64,000 nucleotides of DNA from Pseudomonas sp. Bout1. Lineage in GTDB: Bacteria > Pseudomonadota > Gammaproteobacteria > Pseudomonadales > Pseudomonadaceae. Position numbers and translations under genes: made by a program. A model generated the notes under the pieces. The model was not told where the DNA came from. It ran no database searches and worked only from the letters and a program-made list of their open reading frames with translations. Position 1 is the first letter of the stretch, and the number at the start of each line of letters is the position of its first letter. Positions 1 to 9,623 of this stretch are shown piece after piece. The DNA lies in contig NZ_JAVIWK010000001.1 of NCBI RefSeq assembly GCF_034314165.1, forward strand, positions 6,711,001-6,775,000, in the 5' to 3' direction.

Positions 1-438
1 GCCACTACCGCCCTGGCGGTGGAAACACCGACCCAGGACGACAAAGGTTTCTGGTACGCCCAGACTAGCGTCTACACCCGGCACTTTGCGCCAGACAAGG
101 ACCACAACAACCATCAGGATCTGATCGGTCTGGAGCGCAATGAAGCGTCAGGCCTGGTGTATGGCGGGGCGACGTTTCGCAACTCGTTCAGCCAGCGCTC
201 GTACTATGCCTATGCCGGCAAGCGTTACGACATGACCGATTACCCGGTGTACCTGAAGCTGACAGGCGGCGTGATCCAGGGCTATCGCGGCCAGTACCGC
301 GACAAGATTCCACTGAATGGGCTGGGCGTGGCGCCGGTGATCATCCCGTCGGTGGGCACTCACTACGGGCCGGTCGCCGCCGAGCTGGTGTTGCTGGGGT
401 TCAATGCGGCGATGGTGACGACGGGCGTGCGGTTCTGA
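1..438 (+). CDS. Outer-membrane beta-barrel protein, PagP-like (5' truncated)
   Basis: The frame is open from base 1, so the start lies outside the window. The first visible residues (ATTALAVETP) look like the end of a signal peptide and cleavage site. The remaining ~140 residues alternate hydrophobic, glycine and aromatic residues and end in Phe (VTTGVRF), as in outer-membrane barrels. A His/Asn-rich patch near visible residues 25-40 (HF, DHNNH) recalls PagP-type lipid A acyltransferases. From memory, Pseudomonas homologues are often labelled 'sn-glycerol-3-phosphate transporter', which this sequence does not support. Substrate and activity cannot be assigned. A REP element follows. Confidence 0.55.
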   Translation, partial: ATTALAVETPTQDDKGFWYAQTSVYTRHFAPDKDHNNHQDLIGLERNEASGLVYGGATFRNSFSQRSYYAYAGKRYDMTDYPVYLKLTGGVIQGYRGQYRDKIPLNGLGVAPVIIPSVGTHYGPVAAELVLLGFNAAMVTTGVRF

Positions 439-458
439 TTGAACCGCCGAATGGCCTT

Positions 459-586
459 TGTGGCGAGGGAGCTTGCTCCCGTTGGGTCGCGAAGCGGCCC
501 AAAAGCTCATGCGGTCCTTCAGACAGGCCCCGGTAACTGTCTTGGGGCTGCTGCGCAGCCCAGCGGGAGCAAGCTCCCTCGCCACA
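459..586. repeat. REP pair (BIME), GCGAGGGAGCTTGCTCCC family
   Basis: Two inverted copies of a REP unit face each other: TGGCGAGGGAGCTTGCTCCC near 461-480 and its complement near 563-584. Each carries its own internal hairpin (484-501 and 544-561). It fills the gap between two convergent genes and touches the stop of the reductase. The same family recurs at 30450-30562. Confidence 0.85.
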
Positions 587-588
587 CG

Positions 589-1557
589 TTACGGACGGGG
601 CGCGTAGGCAAATACGTCGGCGCGCATCTGGTGCGCGTCCATGCCGGCCTCGACCAACGCATCCAGCGTGCCGTAGATCATCGCCGGTGAACCGCTGGCG
701 TAGACGTGCACGGCCTTGAGGTCGCTAATGTCTTCGCACACCGCTTCATGCAACAACCCGCAGCGCCCTTCCCAGCCACACAGGTCACTGACCACTTTGT
801 GCAGGTACAGGTTGGGCAGTTGCAGCCACTGGTCCCAGTGCTCGATCTCGTAGAAGTCTTCGGGCCGACGCACGCCCCAGTACAGGTGCACTGGGTGCTT
901 GAAGCCGTTGGCACGGCAATGCTCGATCAGGCTGTGCATCTGCGCCATGCCGGTACCGGCGGCGATCAACACCAGCGGCCCGTCGGGCAGCTCTGCCAGG
1001 TGGGTATCGCCGAATGGCAGCTCGATGCGCGCCATCTGGTTGCGCTGCAACTGCTCCAGCAGGCTGCGGGCGCTGTCTTCCCGGGCCAGTACGTGCAGCT
1101 CCAGCTCGCGCCCGGCATGGGGCGCCGAGGCCAGGGAGAACGCCGACTTCTCGCCGTTCTCCCGCTCGATCATCAGGTATTGCCCGGCGTGGTAGCGCAC
1201 CGCCTTGCCGGCCGGCGCCCGCAGGCGCACGCGCCACACATCGCCACCGACATCCACGCACTCACTCAATTGGCACGACAACTTGCGCAACGGCAACTCT
1301 CCCGGCGCCAGCACGCCATCCCACAACACAATGCAATCTTCCAGCGGTTCGGCGATGCAGGTGTAGAACTCACCATGGTCACGCACCTCACCGGCTTGCT
1401 GCACCCGGCCCTCCACCAGCAGCGCCGCACACACGTGGCACACGCCATTGCGGCAAGCCTGGGGGCAATCGTAGCCCAGGCGCCGCGCGCCCTCGAGGAT
1501 CCGCTCGCCGGGCGTCAGTTCAAGTACCGCACCGGAAGGCTGCAGGGTTACACGCAT
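589..1557 (-). CDS. Ferredoxin-flavin oxidoreductase (Fre-like, CDP-6-deoxyglucoseen reductase type)
   Basis: The protein has 322 residues. The N-terminal plant-type 2Fe-2S ferredoxin domain (about 1-90) shows CRNGVCHVC (C-x4-C-x2-C) and a distal Cys in FYTCIAEP. An FAD/NAD(P)H reductase module follows, with HAGQYLMIE and SAFSLAS for FAD binding, IAAGTGMAQM for nucleotide binding, and a C-terminal YASGSP motif. The ATG at 1557 overlaps the ubiD stop (TGATG), so the two genes are translationally coupled. E. coli has the flavin reductase gene fre after ubiD. By inference this enzyme may supply reduced flavin toward UbiD's prenylated-FMN cofactor. The longer upstream start is unlikely because it would lie inside ubiD. 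Confidence 0.85.
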   Translation of the reverse strand: MRVTLQPSGAVLELTPGERILEGARRLGYDCPQACRNGVCHVCAALLVEGRVQQAGEVRDHGEFYTCIAEPLEDCIVLWDGVLAPGELPLRKLSCQLSECVDVGGDVWRVRLRAPAGKAVRYHAGQYLMIERENGEKSAFSLASAPHAGRELELHVLAREDSARSLLEQLQRNQMARIELPFGDTHLAELPDGPLVLIAAGTGMAQMHSLIEHCRANGFKHPVHLYWGVRRPEDFYEIEHWDQWLQLPNLYLHKVVSDLCGWEGRCGLLHEAVCEDISDLKAVHVYASGSPAMIYGTLDALVEAGMDAHQMRADVFAYAPRP

Positions 1558-3023
1558 CAATCTATTCCTAATTCTTTCCAGAGCGCATCGACACGGGCAG
1601 TTACCGCTTCGTCCTTGACGATCACGCGGCCCCATTCGCGGGTAGTTTCACCCGGCCATTTATGGGTGGCATCCAGGCCCATCTTCGAGCCAAGGCCCGA
1701 GACCGGCGAGGCAAAGTCGAGGTAGTCGATCGGCGTGTTGTCGATCATCACCGTGTCGCGCTTGGGGTCCATGCGCGTGGTGATGGCCCAGATCACGTCG
1801 TTCCAGTCCCGGGCATTGATGTCGTCGTCGGTGACAATAACGAACTTGGTGTACATGAACTGTCGCAAAAACGACCACACACCGAGCATTACCCGCTTGG
1901 CGTGGCCCGGGTACGACTTTTTCATCGTTACGATGGCCATGCGGTACGAGCAGCCTTCAGGCGGCAGGTAGAAGTCGGTGATCTCCGGAAACTGCTTTTG
2001 CAGGATCGGCACAAACACTTCGTTGAGTGCCACGCCGAGGATCGCCGGCTCATCCGGCGGACGGCCAGTGTAGGTGCTGTGGTAGATCGGTTTGATGCGG
2101 TGGGTGATGCGCTCGACGGTGAACACCGGGAAGCTGTCCACTTCGTTGTAGTAACCGGTGTGGTCGCCGTACGGGCCTTCATCGGCCATCTCGCCGGGAT
2201 GAATCACGCCTTCAAGGATGATTTCGGCGGTGGCCGGCACTTGCAGGTCGTTGCCGCGGCATTTCACCAGTTCGGTACGGTTGCCGCGCAACAGGCCGGC
2301 GAAGGCATATTCGGACAGGCTGTCAGGTACTGGCGTCACGGCGCCGAGGATGGTCGCAGGGTCGGCGCCCAGGGCCACAGACACCGGGAATGGTTTGCCA
2401 GGGTGCTTTTCGCACCACTCACGGAAATCCAGGGCGCCGCCACGGTGACTCAGCCAGCGCATGATGACCTTGTTGCGGCCGATCACTTGCTGACGGTAGA
2501 TGCCGAGGTTCTGGCGGTCCTTGTTCGGGCCTTTGGTGACGGTCAGGCCCCAGGTGATCAGCGGGCCGACGTCGCCGGGCCAGCAGGTCTGCACGGGGAG
2601 CATGCCGAGGTCGACATCATCACCTTCGATGACCACTTCCTGGCACACCGCGTCTTTGACGACCTTGGGGGCCATGGCGATGATCTTGCGGAAGATTGGC
2701 AGCTTCGACCAGGCATCCTTCAAGCCCTTGGGTGGCTCGGGTTCCTTGAGAAAGGCCAGCAGCTTGCCGATCTCGCGCAGCTCGCTGACGGACTCGGCGC
2801 CCATGCCAAACGCAACGCGGTCGGGGGTGCCGAACAGGTTGCCGAGCACCGGGATATCAAAGCCCACCGGGTTTTCGAAGAGCAACGCCGGGCCCTTGTT
2901 GCGCAAGGTACGGTCGCAAATCTCAGTCATTTCCAGGACCGGGGAAATCGGCACCTGGACACGTTTCAACTCTCCGCGCTGCTCAAGTTGCTGCACGAAA
3001 TCCCGAAGATCCTTGAATTTCAT
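1557..3023 (-). CDS. ubiD: 3-polyprenyl-4-hydroxybenzoate decarboxylase
   Basis: At 488 residues this is standard UbiD length. It decarboxylates polyprenyl-4-hydroxybenzoate in ubiquinone synthesis using prenylated FMN made by UbiX. Family landmarks include [20 protein letters not shown] at the start, the Glu-rich [12 protein letters not shown] motif with active-site acidic residues, and HKWPGE near the C-terminus. The start is set at MKFKDL to match E. coli UbiD; an in-frame ATG 12 bases upstream would add MAWL. It lies downstream of the acyltransferase gene on the same strand and is coupled to the flavin reductase by overlapping stop and start codons. Confidence 0.95.
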   Translation of the reverse strand: MKFKDLRDFVQQLEQRGELKRVQVPISPVLEMTEICDRTLRNKGPALLFENPVGFDIPVLGNLFGTPDRVAFGMGAESVSELREIGKLLAFLKEPEPPKGLKDAWSKLPIFRKIIAMAPKVVKDAVCQEVVIEGDDVDLGMLPVQTCWPGDVGPLITWGLTVTKGPNKDRQNLGIYRQQVIGRNKVIMRWLSHRGGALDFREWCEKHPGKPFPVSVALGADPATILGAVTPVPDSLSEYAFAGLLRGNRTELVKCRGNDLQVPATAEIILEGVIHPGEMADEGPYGDHTGYYNEVDSFPVFTVERITHRIKPIYHSTYTGRPPDEPAILGVALNEVFVPILQKQFPEITDFYLPPEGCSYRMAIVTMKKSYPGHAKRVMLGVWSFLRQFMYTKFVIVTDDDINARDWNDVIWAITTRMDPKRDTVMIDNTPIDYLDFASPVSGLGSKMGLDATHKWPGETTREWGRVIVKDEAVTARVDALWKELGID

Positions 3024-3112
3024 TAACCATGCCACCCGTAAAATAGGCGTACATCCTACCTGCTCTTACGGTCGCTGGCAGCTTATTGAGCAGCATTGCC
3101 GACGACACAGAC

Positions 3113-5098
3113 TCAGAGCGCCGATGCCTGGCTTTGATTGCGCAAGGTCTTGAACAACGGCTCAAGGAACGCCTCGACATACCGCGAACCGACCGCCGAG
3201 AGGTGATTGTCGTCGGTATACAGCGCGTGCCCGTCCAATTCCACCCGGCACCAATCGTTCGAACTGCATAACTTCGGTGCAGGATCGAGCATTTTCACAC
3301 CTGGATCAGCAGCAGCTATTTGCTCGAACACTTGGCTGATGTAGGCCTGTCGCTTGAGATGGTCTGCCAGCGGCATGCCTTCTTTGTCGGTGGGCCGACC
3401 CAGCATCGCCAGGCGACTGAGGCGGTAAGGCACGCTGAATTCCTGCAGGGGTATTTCCTTGACCAGCCACACCCGATGGCCGCCTGCGCGCAATTGCTGC
3501 ACCAGGGCACGCAAGCTTTCGGCGAAGCGCTGCTCGGCGAAGGCGCGGTCGTATTGGCCTGTTGCCGGATCCAGCAGCGAGGCCTCGGTGTCTCCGTCAC
3601 GCTGCCCATAGACGTACAGGCTCCAGCGCGCCACCAACACCACGTCACTGAACGTTTCCTTGGCCAGCGTCTGGGCGACGCGCTGGTTAAACCTTATACA
3701 ACCTGGGGTGCTTTCCTTGCGGTTGAACGGCAGGCAACCCGAGTAACCCGCCTGAGTGACGCTGATCCCGTATTTGCTCGCGCCGTCTTCCAGCGCCGGC
3801 ACCAGCGCCGAGGCGTGACTATCCCCCCAGACCAACGCGCGCCTGGCACCCGACACAGGCCCGAAATGACAAAACTTGCGGTGGTCGTTTTTCTTCTCAT
3901 CCGACAGGCAAGCCATCAACTCCGGGCTCCATGTACGCGCCTGGGCGTATTGCAACGCCTCGGGCGACAGGCGCCAGGGCAGGCCTTGCGTCCAAACCAG
4001 GCTCTTGCCCACCAGCCCAAGGCCAAGCAGCGCCACGCCCGCTGCCGCCAGAATTTGCTTGCGCCCGGGCAACACCCGGCGCTCACGAAACGGCGCCTCG
4101 ACAAACCGCCACGATGCATACCCCAACACCAGGCTCAACACAAACAGAGCGCCGAGTTCCCAGGGGCCCAGGCCATCGACACTGGCGTACTTGCCGAACA
4201 CAAACACCGGCCAATGCCACAGGTACCAGGAGTAGGAGATCAACCCAACGCCTACCAGCAGGCGGCTGCCGAGCAGCTTGCCCGCCAGGGTTGCTTGCTG
4301 GCCGTTGGCCCAAATCAGGCACACCACGCCCGTCACCGGCAGCAGGGCTGCCACGCCGGGGAACGGAGTGCCCGGGTCATAGGCGAAGACCGCCAGCAGG
4401 ATCAAACCCAGGCCGGCCAGGCTCACACCTTGCGCCAGCGCCAGGCTCGCGCGGTACTCGCGCGCCGGGATGACCGCCAGCATTGCGCCAGCCAACAGCT
4501 CCCAGGCACGCATCGGCAGCAGGAAAAAGGCTTTTTCCGGGTGATGGGCAACCGCCCAGGTACTCAGTGCGAACGACACCAGCAACAACACAAACAGCGC
4601 CGTGCGCCAGTATTTGAGCCGGCTGGACAGCAGCGTCAGCAGCAGCGGGAAAATAATGTAGAACTGTTCTTCAACCGACAGCGACCAGGTATGCAGCAAG
4701 GGTTTGAGGTCGGAGGCCACATCGAAGTAGCCGTCCTGGCGCATGAAAAACAGGTTGGAGATAAACACCGCCTGGTTGTGCACCGAGCGGCCCAACTCGC
4801 TGTAGTCCTTGGGCGCCAGTAAAAACCAGCCCACCATCAGGGCGCCGAGCATCATCACGCACAGCGCCGGCAGGATCCGCCGGGCGCGCCTGGCCCAGAA
4901 CTCCACGAAACTGAAGCGTCCGGCCTCGCGCTGGCGCCAGATGATCGAGGTGATCAAATAGCCCGAAATCACGAAAAAAATATCGACGCCGACGAAACCG
5001 CCGGTGAATCCCGGCACGCCAAAATGGAACAGCACAACAGCAAGCACAGCTATGGCACGCAGGCCATCAATGTCCCTGCGATAAGCGAGAGTGGTCAT
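3113..5098 (-). CDS. Membrane acyltransferase with SGNH domain (OafA/YrhL type O-acetylase)
   Basis: The 661 residues form two modules. Residues ~1-370 are an acyltransferase-3 domain with about ten membrane helices; the opening RRDIDGLRAIAVLAVVLFHF and the FFVISGYLI motif are typical. The C-terminal ~250 residues are a periplasmic SGNH hydrolase-like domain with WGDSHASA (nucleophile Ser) and DDNHLS (Asp/His). Such proteins O-acetylate lipopolysaccharide O-antigen or other envelope glycans; the substrate here is unknown. The start MTTLAYRR at 5098 fits the family, and upstream in-frame codons give no signal. From memory P. aeruginosa has an O-antigen acetylase gene at the same place between ubiD and rho, so it is probably ancestral here. 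Confidence 0.88.
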   Translation of the reverse strand: MTTLAYRRDIDGLRAIAVLAVVLFHFGVPGFTGGFVGVDIFFVISGYLITSIIWRQREAGRFSFVEFWARRARRILPALCVMMLGALMVGWFLLAPKDYSELGRSVHNQAVFISNLFFMRQDGYFDVASDLKPLLHTWSLSVEEQFYIIFPLLLTLLSSRLKYWRTALFVLLLVSFALSTWAVAHHPEKAFFLLPMRAWELLAGAMLAVIPAREYRASLALAQGVSLAGLGLILLAVFAYDPGTPFPGVAALLPVTGVVCLIWANGQQATLAGKLLGSRLLVGVGLISYSWYLWHWPVFVFGKYASVDGLGPWELGALFVLSLVLGYASWRFVEAPFRERRVLPGRKQILAAAGVALLGLGLVGKSLVWTQGLPWRLSPEALQYAQARTWSPELMACLSDEKKNDHRKFCHFGPVSGARRALVWGDSHASALVPALEDGASKYGISVTQAGYSGCLPFNRKESTPGCIRFNQRVAQTLAKETFSDVVLVARWSLYVYGQRDGDTEASLLDPATGQYDRAFAEQRFAESLRALVQQLRAGGHRVWLVKEIPLQEFSVPYRLSRLAMLGRPTDKEGMPLADHLKRQAYISQVFEQIAAADPGVKMLDPAPKLCSSNDWCRVELDGHALYTDDNHLSAVGSRYVEAFLEPLFKTLRNQSQASAL

Positions 5099-5201
5099 AA
5101 ATCTTGTAATTAGCCTGATCAGATTGACAGCGAGTGTAGTCACATAAAGCATTTTGTTACTAAACAGACACACACTAAAGCCAAATCTTCTTTTTCAGAC
5201 A

Positions 5202-5237
5202 CAAAAAAAATGACGCCCCATGGGGCGCCATTTTTTT
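5202..5237. terminator. Rho-independent terminator after rho (bidirectional)
   Basis: A perfect-core stem CGCCCCATGGGGCG (about 5213-5228) is flanked by an A run at 5203-5210 and a T run at 5231-5237. It can act on both strands. On the minus strand it lies just past the rho stop. Confidence 0.85.
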
Positions 5238-5254
5238 GGACCAGAAGTGTCGTG

Positions 5255-6514
<1,260 letters not shown>

Positions 6515-6711
6515 ATAGGAATGACGTAATCATTTATGGAGGGGGGGAAATTAAGCTTTTGGCTTAATGAGGCCGCGCCGCAGAGAAGGCGACAGGATCG
6601 CGTACTAATCGAAAAGGAGAGCGTCGGCGACGGCTTGCAGGGGGCATTGGAGAAACCAGTGCGGGGCCGAATGTACCACCTGAGTTTCAGAGCGTCTAGC
6701 CCTGTATCACG

Positions 6712-6740
6712 AAAAAGCCCCGCTATTTGCGGGGCCTTTT
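6712..6740. terminator. Rho-independent terminator after trxA
   Basis: The stem GCCCCGC-TATTT-GCGGGGC (6717-6735) has A5 on the left and T4 on the right, so it ends trxA on the minus strand and may work in both directions. It lies 9 bases past the trxA stop. Confidence 0.88.
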
Positions 6741-6748
6741 AAGGACGC

Positions 6749-7078
6749 TTAGATATTGGCGTCGAGGAAAGCTTGCAGCTGGGACTTCGACAGCGCGCCC
6801 ACTTTAGTGGCAGCGACTTCGCCGTCCTTGAACAACATCAGCGTAGGGATACCGCGCACGCCATGCTTGGCCGGGGTTTCCTGGTTGTCGTCGATATTCA
6901 GCTTGGCAATGGTCAGCTTGCCTTCATAAGTGGTAGCAATGTCGTCCAGGACAGGAGCGATCATTTTGCAAGGACCGCACCACTCAGCCCAGTAGTCAAC
7001 CAGCACCGGGCCCTGAGCCTTCAGTACTTCGGCCTCAAAGGTCGCGTCGGTGACGTGCTTGATAAGATCGTTGCTCAT
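6749..7078 (-). CDS. trxA: Thioredoxin 1
   Basis: The 109 residues show the WCGPC redox motif (in [10 protein letters not shown], about 30-40) and the cis-Pro segment GIPTLMLF. It is the general cytosolic dithiol reductant. The ATG at 7078 has a good ribosome site on the minus strand. It stands alone between rho and the accessory region. In P. aeruginosa, from memory, ppx follows trxA; here about 9 kb of extra genes intervene. Confidence 0.98.
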   Translation of the reverse strand: MSNDLIKHVTDATFEAEVLKAQGPVLVDYWAEWCGPCKMIAPVLDDIATTYEGKLTIAKLNIDDNQETPAKHGVRGIPTLMLFKDGEVAATKVGALSKSQLQAFLDANI

Positions 7079-7198
7079 GGATGTCTCCGGGTTGTAAGCA
7101 AAAAAACGTTGCCCATCATAGCCGCCCTTCCCGCGTTCAGGAAGCTGCAGCTGATTGACTCTTGCTATGGTGATGCATGAGTTTGGGTATAGCCCAAT

Positions 7199-7894
7199 TC
7201 ACGGCCCCACGGGAGTGATGAAGGCAATGCCTGTGCGCAATGCCGCATTGCGCACGTGTTCCTGCATGTTTTTCTGCGCCGCCCCGCTGGCGCGCCGAGC
7301 CAGGGCGCGCAGGATCTTGCGGTGCTCTTGCCAGGTCTCCATGGCCCGCTCCGGCCGGATGAACGGTAGTTTCTGACTCTCCAGGAACACCTCGGCACTG
7401 GCGCTGAGGATGCTCACCATCGCCTGATTACCGCTGGCCAGCAGGATGCGCTGGTGAAATTCGAAGTCCAGCTGCGCCGCCGCCTCAAAATCGCCGCCCT
7501 TGAGCTCTTTGCGCATCGCTTCGACGTTATCTTCCAGGAAGTCCAGCTCTATGGTGGTCAGGGTCACCGCCGCCAGCCCCGCTGCAAACCCTTCCAGCGC
7601 GTAGCGCAGCTGAAAGATATCCAGCGGCGTGGCCTGTGCTGTAAACGGCCAGGCCAACCCCAGCGGTTCTTCCACGGCCTGGACGAACACGCCCTTGCCC
7701 GGCTGCACACTCACCACGCCCAACGCACTGAGTGACGACAAGGCTTCACGCAATGAGGCCCGGCTCACGCCCAATTGCAGCGCCAGATCGCGCTGGGAGG
7801 GCAATGCATCGCCCGGCCCGAAGCCCTCGTCAGCGATCAATTTGCGGATGGCCTGTAGCGCCACTTCCGGTACGGCTTGGGCGATGGAATTCAT
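7199..7894 (-). CDS. GntR-family (FadR/FCD) transcriptional regulator
   Basis: The 231-residue protein has an N-terminal winged helix-turn-helix with the GntR signature (PSQRDLALQLGVSRASLREAL, about 32-52) and an all-helical C-terminal FCD ligand domain with metal-binding His candidates (DFEFHQRIL, EHRKILRA). It is divergent from the amino-acid ABC transporter genes, so it most likely represses them or responds to the transported compound. FCD regulators typically bind organic acids or amino acids; the ligand cannot be read from sequence. Confidence 0.9.
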   Translation of the reverse strand: MNSIAQAVPEVALQAIRKLIADEGFGPGDALPSQRDLALQLGVSRASLREALSSLSALGVVSVQPGKGVFVQAVEEPLGLAWPFTAQATPLDIFQLRYALEGFAAGLAAVTLTTIELDFLEDNVEAMRKELKGGDFEAAAQLDFEFHQRILLASGNQAMVSILSASAEVFLESQKLPFIRPERAMETWQEHRKILRALARRASGAAQKNMQEHVRNAALRTGIAFITPVGP

Positions 7895-7913
7895 AAAAAC
7901 TCAAGTTTCCAGT

Positions 7914-7931
7914 CAACTGAGCGGCTAGTTG
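7914..7931. promoter_or_regulatory. Candidate operator: CAACT-N8-AGTTG inverted repeat
   Basis: The arms CAACT (7914-7918) and AGTTG (7927-7931) lie 20 bases upstream of the GntR regulator start, a fitting place for autoregulation. The arms are short, so this could be chance. Confidence 0.25.
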
Positions 7932-8022
7932 TAAAGCTATTCTCGGCGCCCGGCAAGCCACGCCCCAAAGGGGCTCGCGGGGTTTTGGCAGCGCTCGAAA
8001 AGGGTGCAGAAAGCGCAACAAC

Positions 8023-8033
8023 TGTTCAGACCA
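8023..8033. promoter_or_regulatory. Candidate FadR/GntR operator
   Basis: TGTTCAGACCA differs at one base from the TGGTNNGACCA pattern bound by FadR-type GntR proteins. It lies between the divergent regulator and transporter, upstream of the proposed sigma-54 site. The assignment rests on motif resemblance only. Confidence 0.3.
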
Positions 8034-8087
8034 GTAAGACCGCCAAGACTCAATAACTACCGGCCTCCCAGCGCATTAGGGCGCTAC

Positions 8088-8103
8088 TGGCATGGGCTGT
8101 GCA
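8088..8103 (+). promoter_or_regulatory. Candidate sigma-54 promoter for the ABC transporter
   Basis: TGGCATGGGCTGTGCA has the GG (8089-8090) and GC (8101-8102) dinucleotides exactly 10 bases apart, as in the -24/-12 consensus TGGCAC-N5-TTGCA. The mismatches are C to T after TGGCA and T to G before TGCA. It lies about 45 bases upstream of the substrate-binding protein start. Nitrogen-linked transporters in Pseudomonas often use RpoN. Confidence 0.4.
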
Positions 8104-8148
8104 CTGGCAAAACCCAGAAAATCCTTTCGTCCTTTTCGGAGAGTTGCC

Positions 8149-8952
8149 ATGACCAAGCGTTGCAGCGTCCTGCTCACTGCCCTGTTTGCCAGCCTCATGC
8201 TGAACCTGGCGCCCGCCCAGGCCAACGGTCTGGACGATATCGTCGCCCGTGGCACCCTCAAGGTGGCCGTGCCTCAGGACTTCCCGCCGTTCGGCTCGGT
8301 GGGCCCGGACATGAAGCCTCGCGGCCTGGACATCGACACCGCAAAACTGCTGGCCGACCAGCTCAAGGTCAAGCTTGAACTGACCCCGGTCAACAGCACC
8401 AACCGCATCCCGTTCCTCACCACAGGCAAGGTCGACCTGGTGATTTCCAGCCTCGGCAAGAACGCCGAGCGCGAGAAGGTCATCGACTTCTCCAAGGCTT
8501 ATGCGCCTTTCTACCTCGCCGTGTTCGGCCCGCCGGACGCGCCGATCAGCACCGTTGACGATCTCAAGGGCAAAACCATCAGCGTGACCCGTGGTGCCAT
8601 CGAAGACATCGAGCTGACCGCCGTGGCCCCCAAGGAAGCCACGATCAAGCGCTTTGAAGACAACAACTCAACCATCGCCGCCTACCTCGCCGGCCAGGTG
8701 GACCTGATTGCCAGCGGCAACGTGGTGATGGTGGCCATCAGCGAGCGCAACCCCAAGCGTGTGCCAGCACTTAAAGTGAAGCTCAAGGACTCGCCGGTGT
8801 ACGTAGGCGTGAACAAGAACGAGCCTGCGCTTCTGGACAAGGTCAACCAGATCCTGGTCGCGGCCAAGGCCGACGGCAGCCTGGAAAAAATGCAATGCAG
8901 TGGCTTAAAGAGCCGCTGCCGGCTGATCTCTGATCACGGCTACGAGGGTTAG
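8149..8952 (+). CDS. Amino-acid ABC transporter substrate-binding protein (frameshifted 3' end)
   Basis: The 267-residue open frame starts at MTKRCSVLLTALFA, a signal peptide ending near PAQANG. A type-3 periplasmic binding fold follows (GTLKVAVPQDFPPFGSV; DLVISSLGKNAEREKVIDFS). It captures a polar amino acid or related compound for the two permeases downstream. The last ~22 residues do not fit the family. Reading one frame back after the A6 run at 8885-8890 restores a normal tail, QWLKEPLPADL, and a stop at 8931-8933. One A therefore seems missing, either in the genome or in the assembly. The start at 8149 has GGAGAG upstream; the longer upstream frame is not needed. Confidence 0.9.
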   Translation: MTKRCSVLLTALFASLMLNLAPAQANGLDDIVARGTLKVAVPQDFPPFGSVGPDMKPRGLDIDTAKLLADQLKVKLELTPVNSTNRIPFLTTGKVDLVISSLGKNAEREKVIDFSKAYAPFYLAVFGPPDAPISTVDDLKGKTISVTRGAIEDIELTAVAPKEATIKRFEDNNSTIAAYLAGQVDLIASGNVVMVAISERNPKRVPALKVKLKDSPVYVGVNKNEPALLDKVNQILVAAKADGSLEKMQCSGLKSRCRLISDHGYEG

Positions 8953-8954
8953 AT

Positions 8955-9623
8955 ATGGCCTATCAATTCGACTTTGCGCCGGTGCTGGCCAATACCGACC
9001 TGTTGCTGCGCGGCGCGTTGTTCACCCTTGAACTGACCGCCATCGGTGCTGTGCTGGGTGTGGCGCTGGGAACCGTCGGCGCGGTGGTGCGGGCGTGGAA
9101 GATCCAGCCGTTCAGTTGGGTCTTCGGGGTGTACGTCGAGTTGATCCGCAACACGCCGTTTTTGGTGCAGTTGTTTTTCATCTTCTTCGGCCTGCCGTCC
9201 CTGGGCCTGAAAATCACCGAATGGCAGGCGGCAGTGCTGGCGATGGTGATCAACCTGGGGGCGTACTCCACCGAGATCATCCGTGCCGGGATCCAGGCGA
9301 TCCCTCGCGGGCAATTGGAAGCTGCGGCCGCGCTGGCAATGACGCGCTTCGAGGCGTTCCGCCACGTGGTGTTGTTACCGGCGCTGGGCAAGGTCTGGCC
9401 GGCCTTGAGCAGCCAGATCATCATCGTGATGCTCGGCTCGGCGGTGTGCTCGCAGATCGCCACCGAGGAGTTGAGCTTTGCCGCCAACTTTATCCAGTCG
9501 CGTAACTTCCGCGCCTTTGAAACCTATGCACTGACGACTCTGGTCTACCTGTGTATGGCACTGATGATCCGCCAATTGCTGAACTGGATCGGCCGGCGCT
9601 ATGTGATGAGGAACGCTCGATGA
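8955..9623 (+). CDS. Amino-acid ABC transporter permease 1
   Basis: This 222-residue HisM/GlnP-type inner-membrane permease has about five helices. The cytoplasmic EAA loop (QLEAAAALAMTRFEAF, about residues 117-132) contacts the ATPase, and VELIRNTPFLVQLFFIFFG is the classic family opening motif. Its last bases overlap the next permease (ATGA), so the two are coupled and probably form the heterodimeric channel. Confidence 0.95.
   Translation: MAYQFDFAPVLANTDLLLRGALFTLELTAIGAVLGVALGTVGAVVRAWKIQPFSWVFGVYVELIRNTPFLVQLFFIFFGLPSLGLKITEWQAAVLAMVINLGAYSTEIIRAGIQAIPRGQLEAAAALAMTRFEAFRHVVLLPALGKVWPALSSQIIIVMLGSAVCSQIATEELSFAANFIQSRNFRAFETYALTTLVYLCMALMIRQLLNWIGRRYVMRNAR

Noticed and set aside
3320..4822. 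500-codon plus-strand frame opposite the acyltransferase
   Set aside because: It is an antisense shadow caused by GC-rich codon bias; it has no ribosome site or family motif, while the minus strand has a complete acyltransferase-SGNH protein.
3113..5098. Acyltransferase as a recent insertion between rho and ubiD
   Set aside because: From memory P. aeruginosa has an O-antigen acetylase gene in the same place, and base composition is like the neighbours, so it is likely ancestral.
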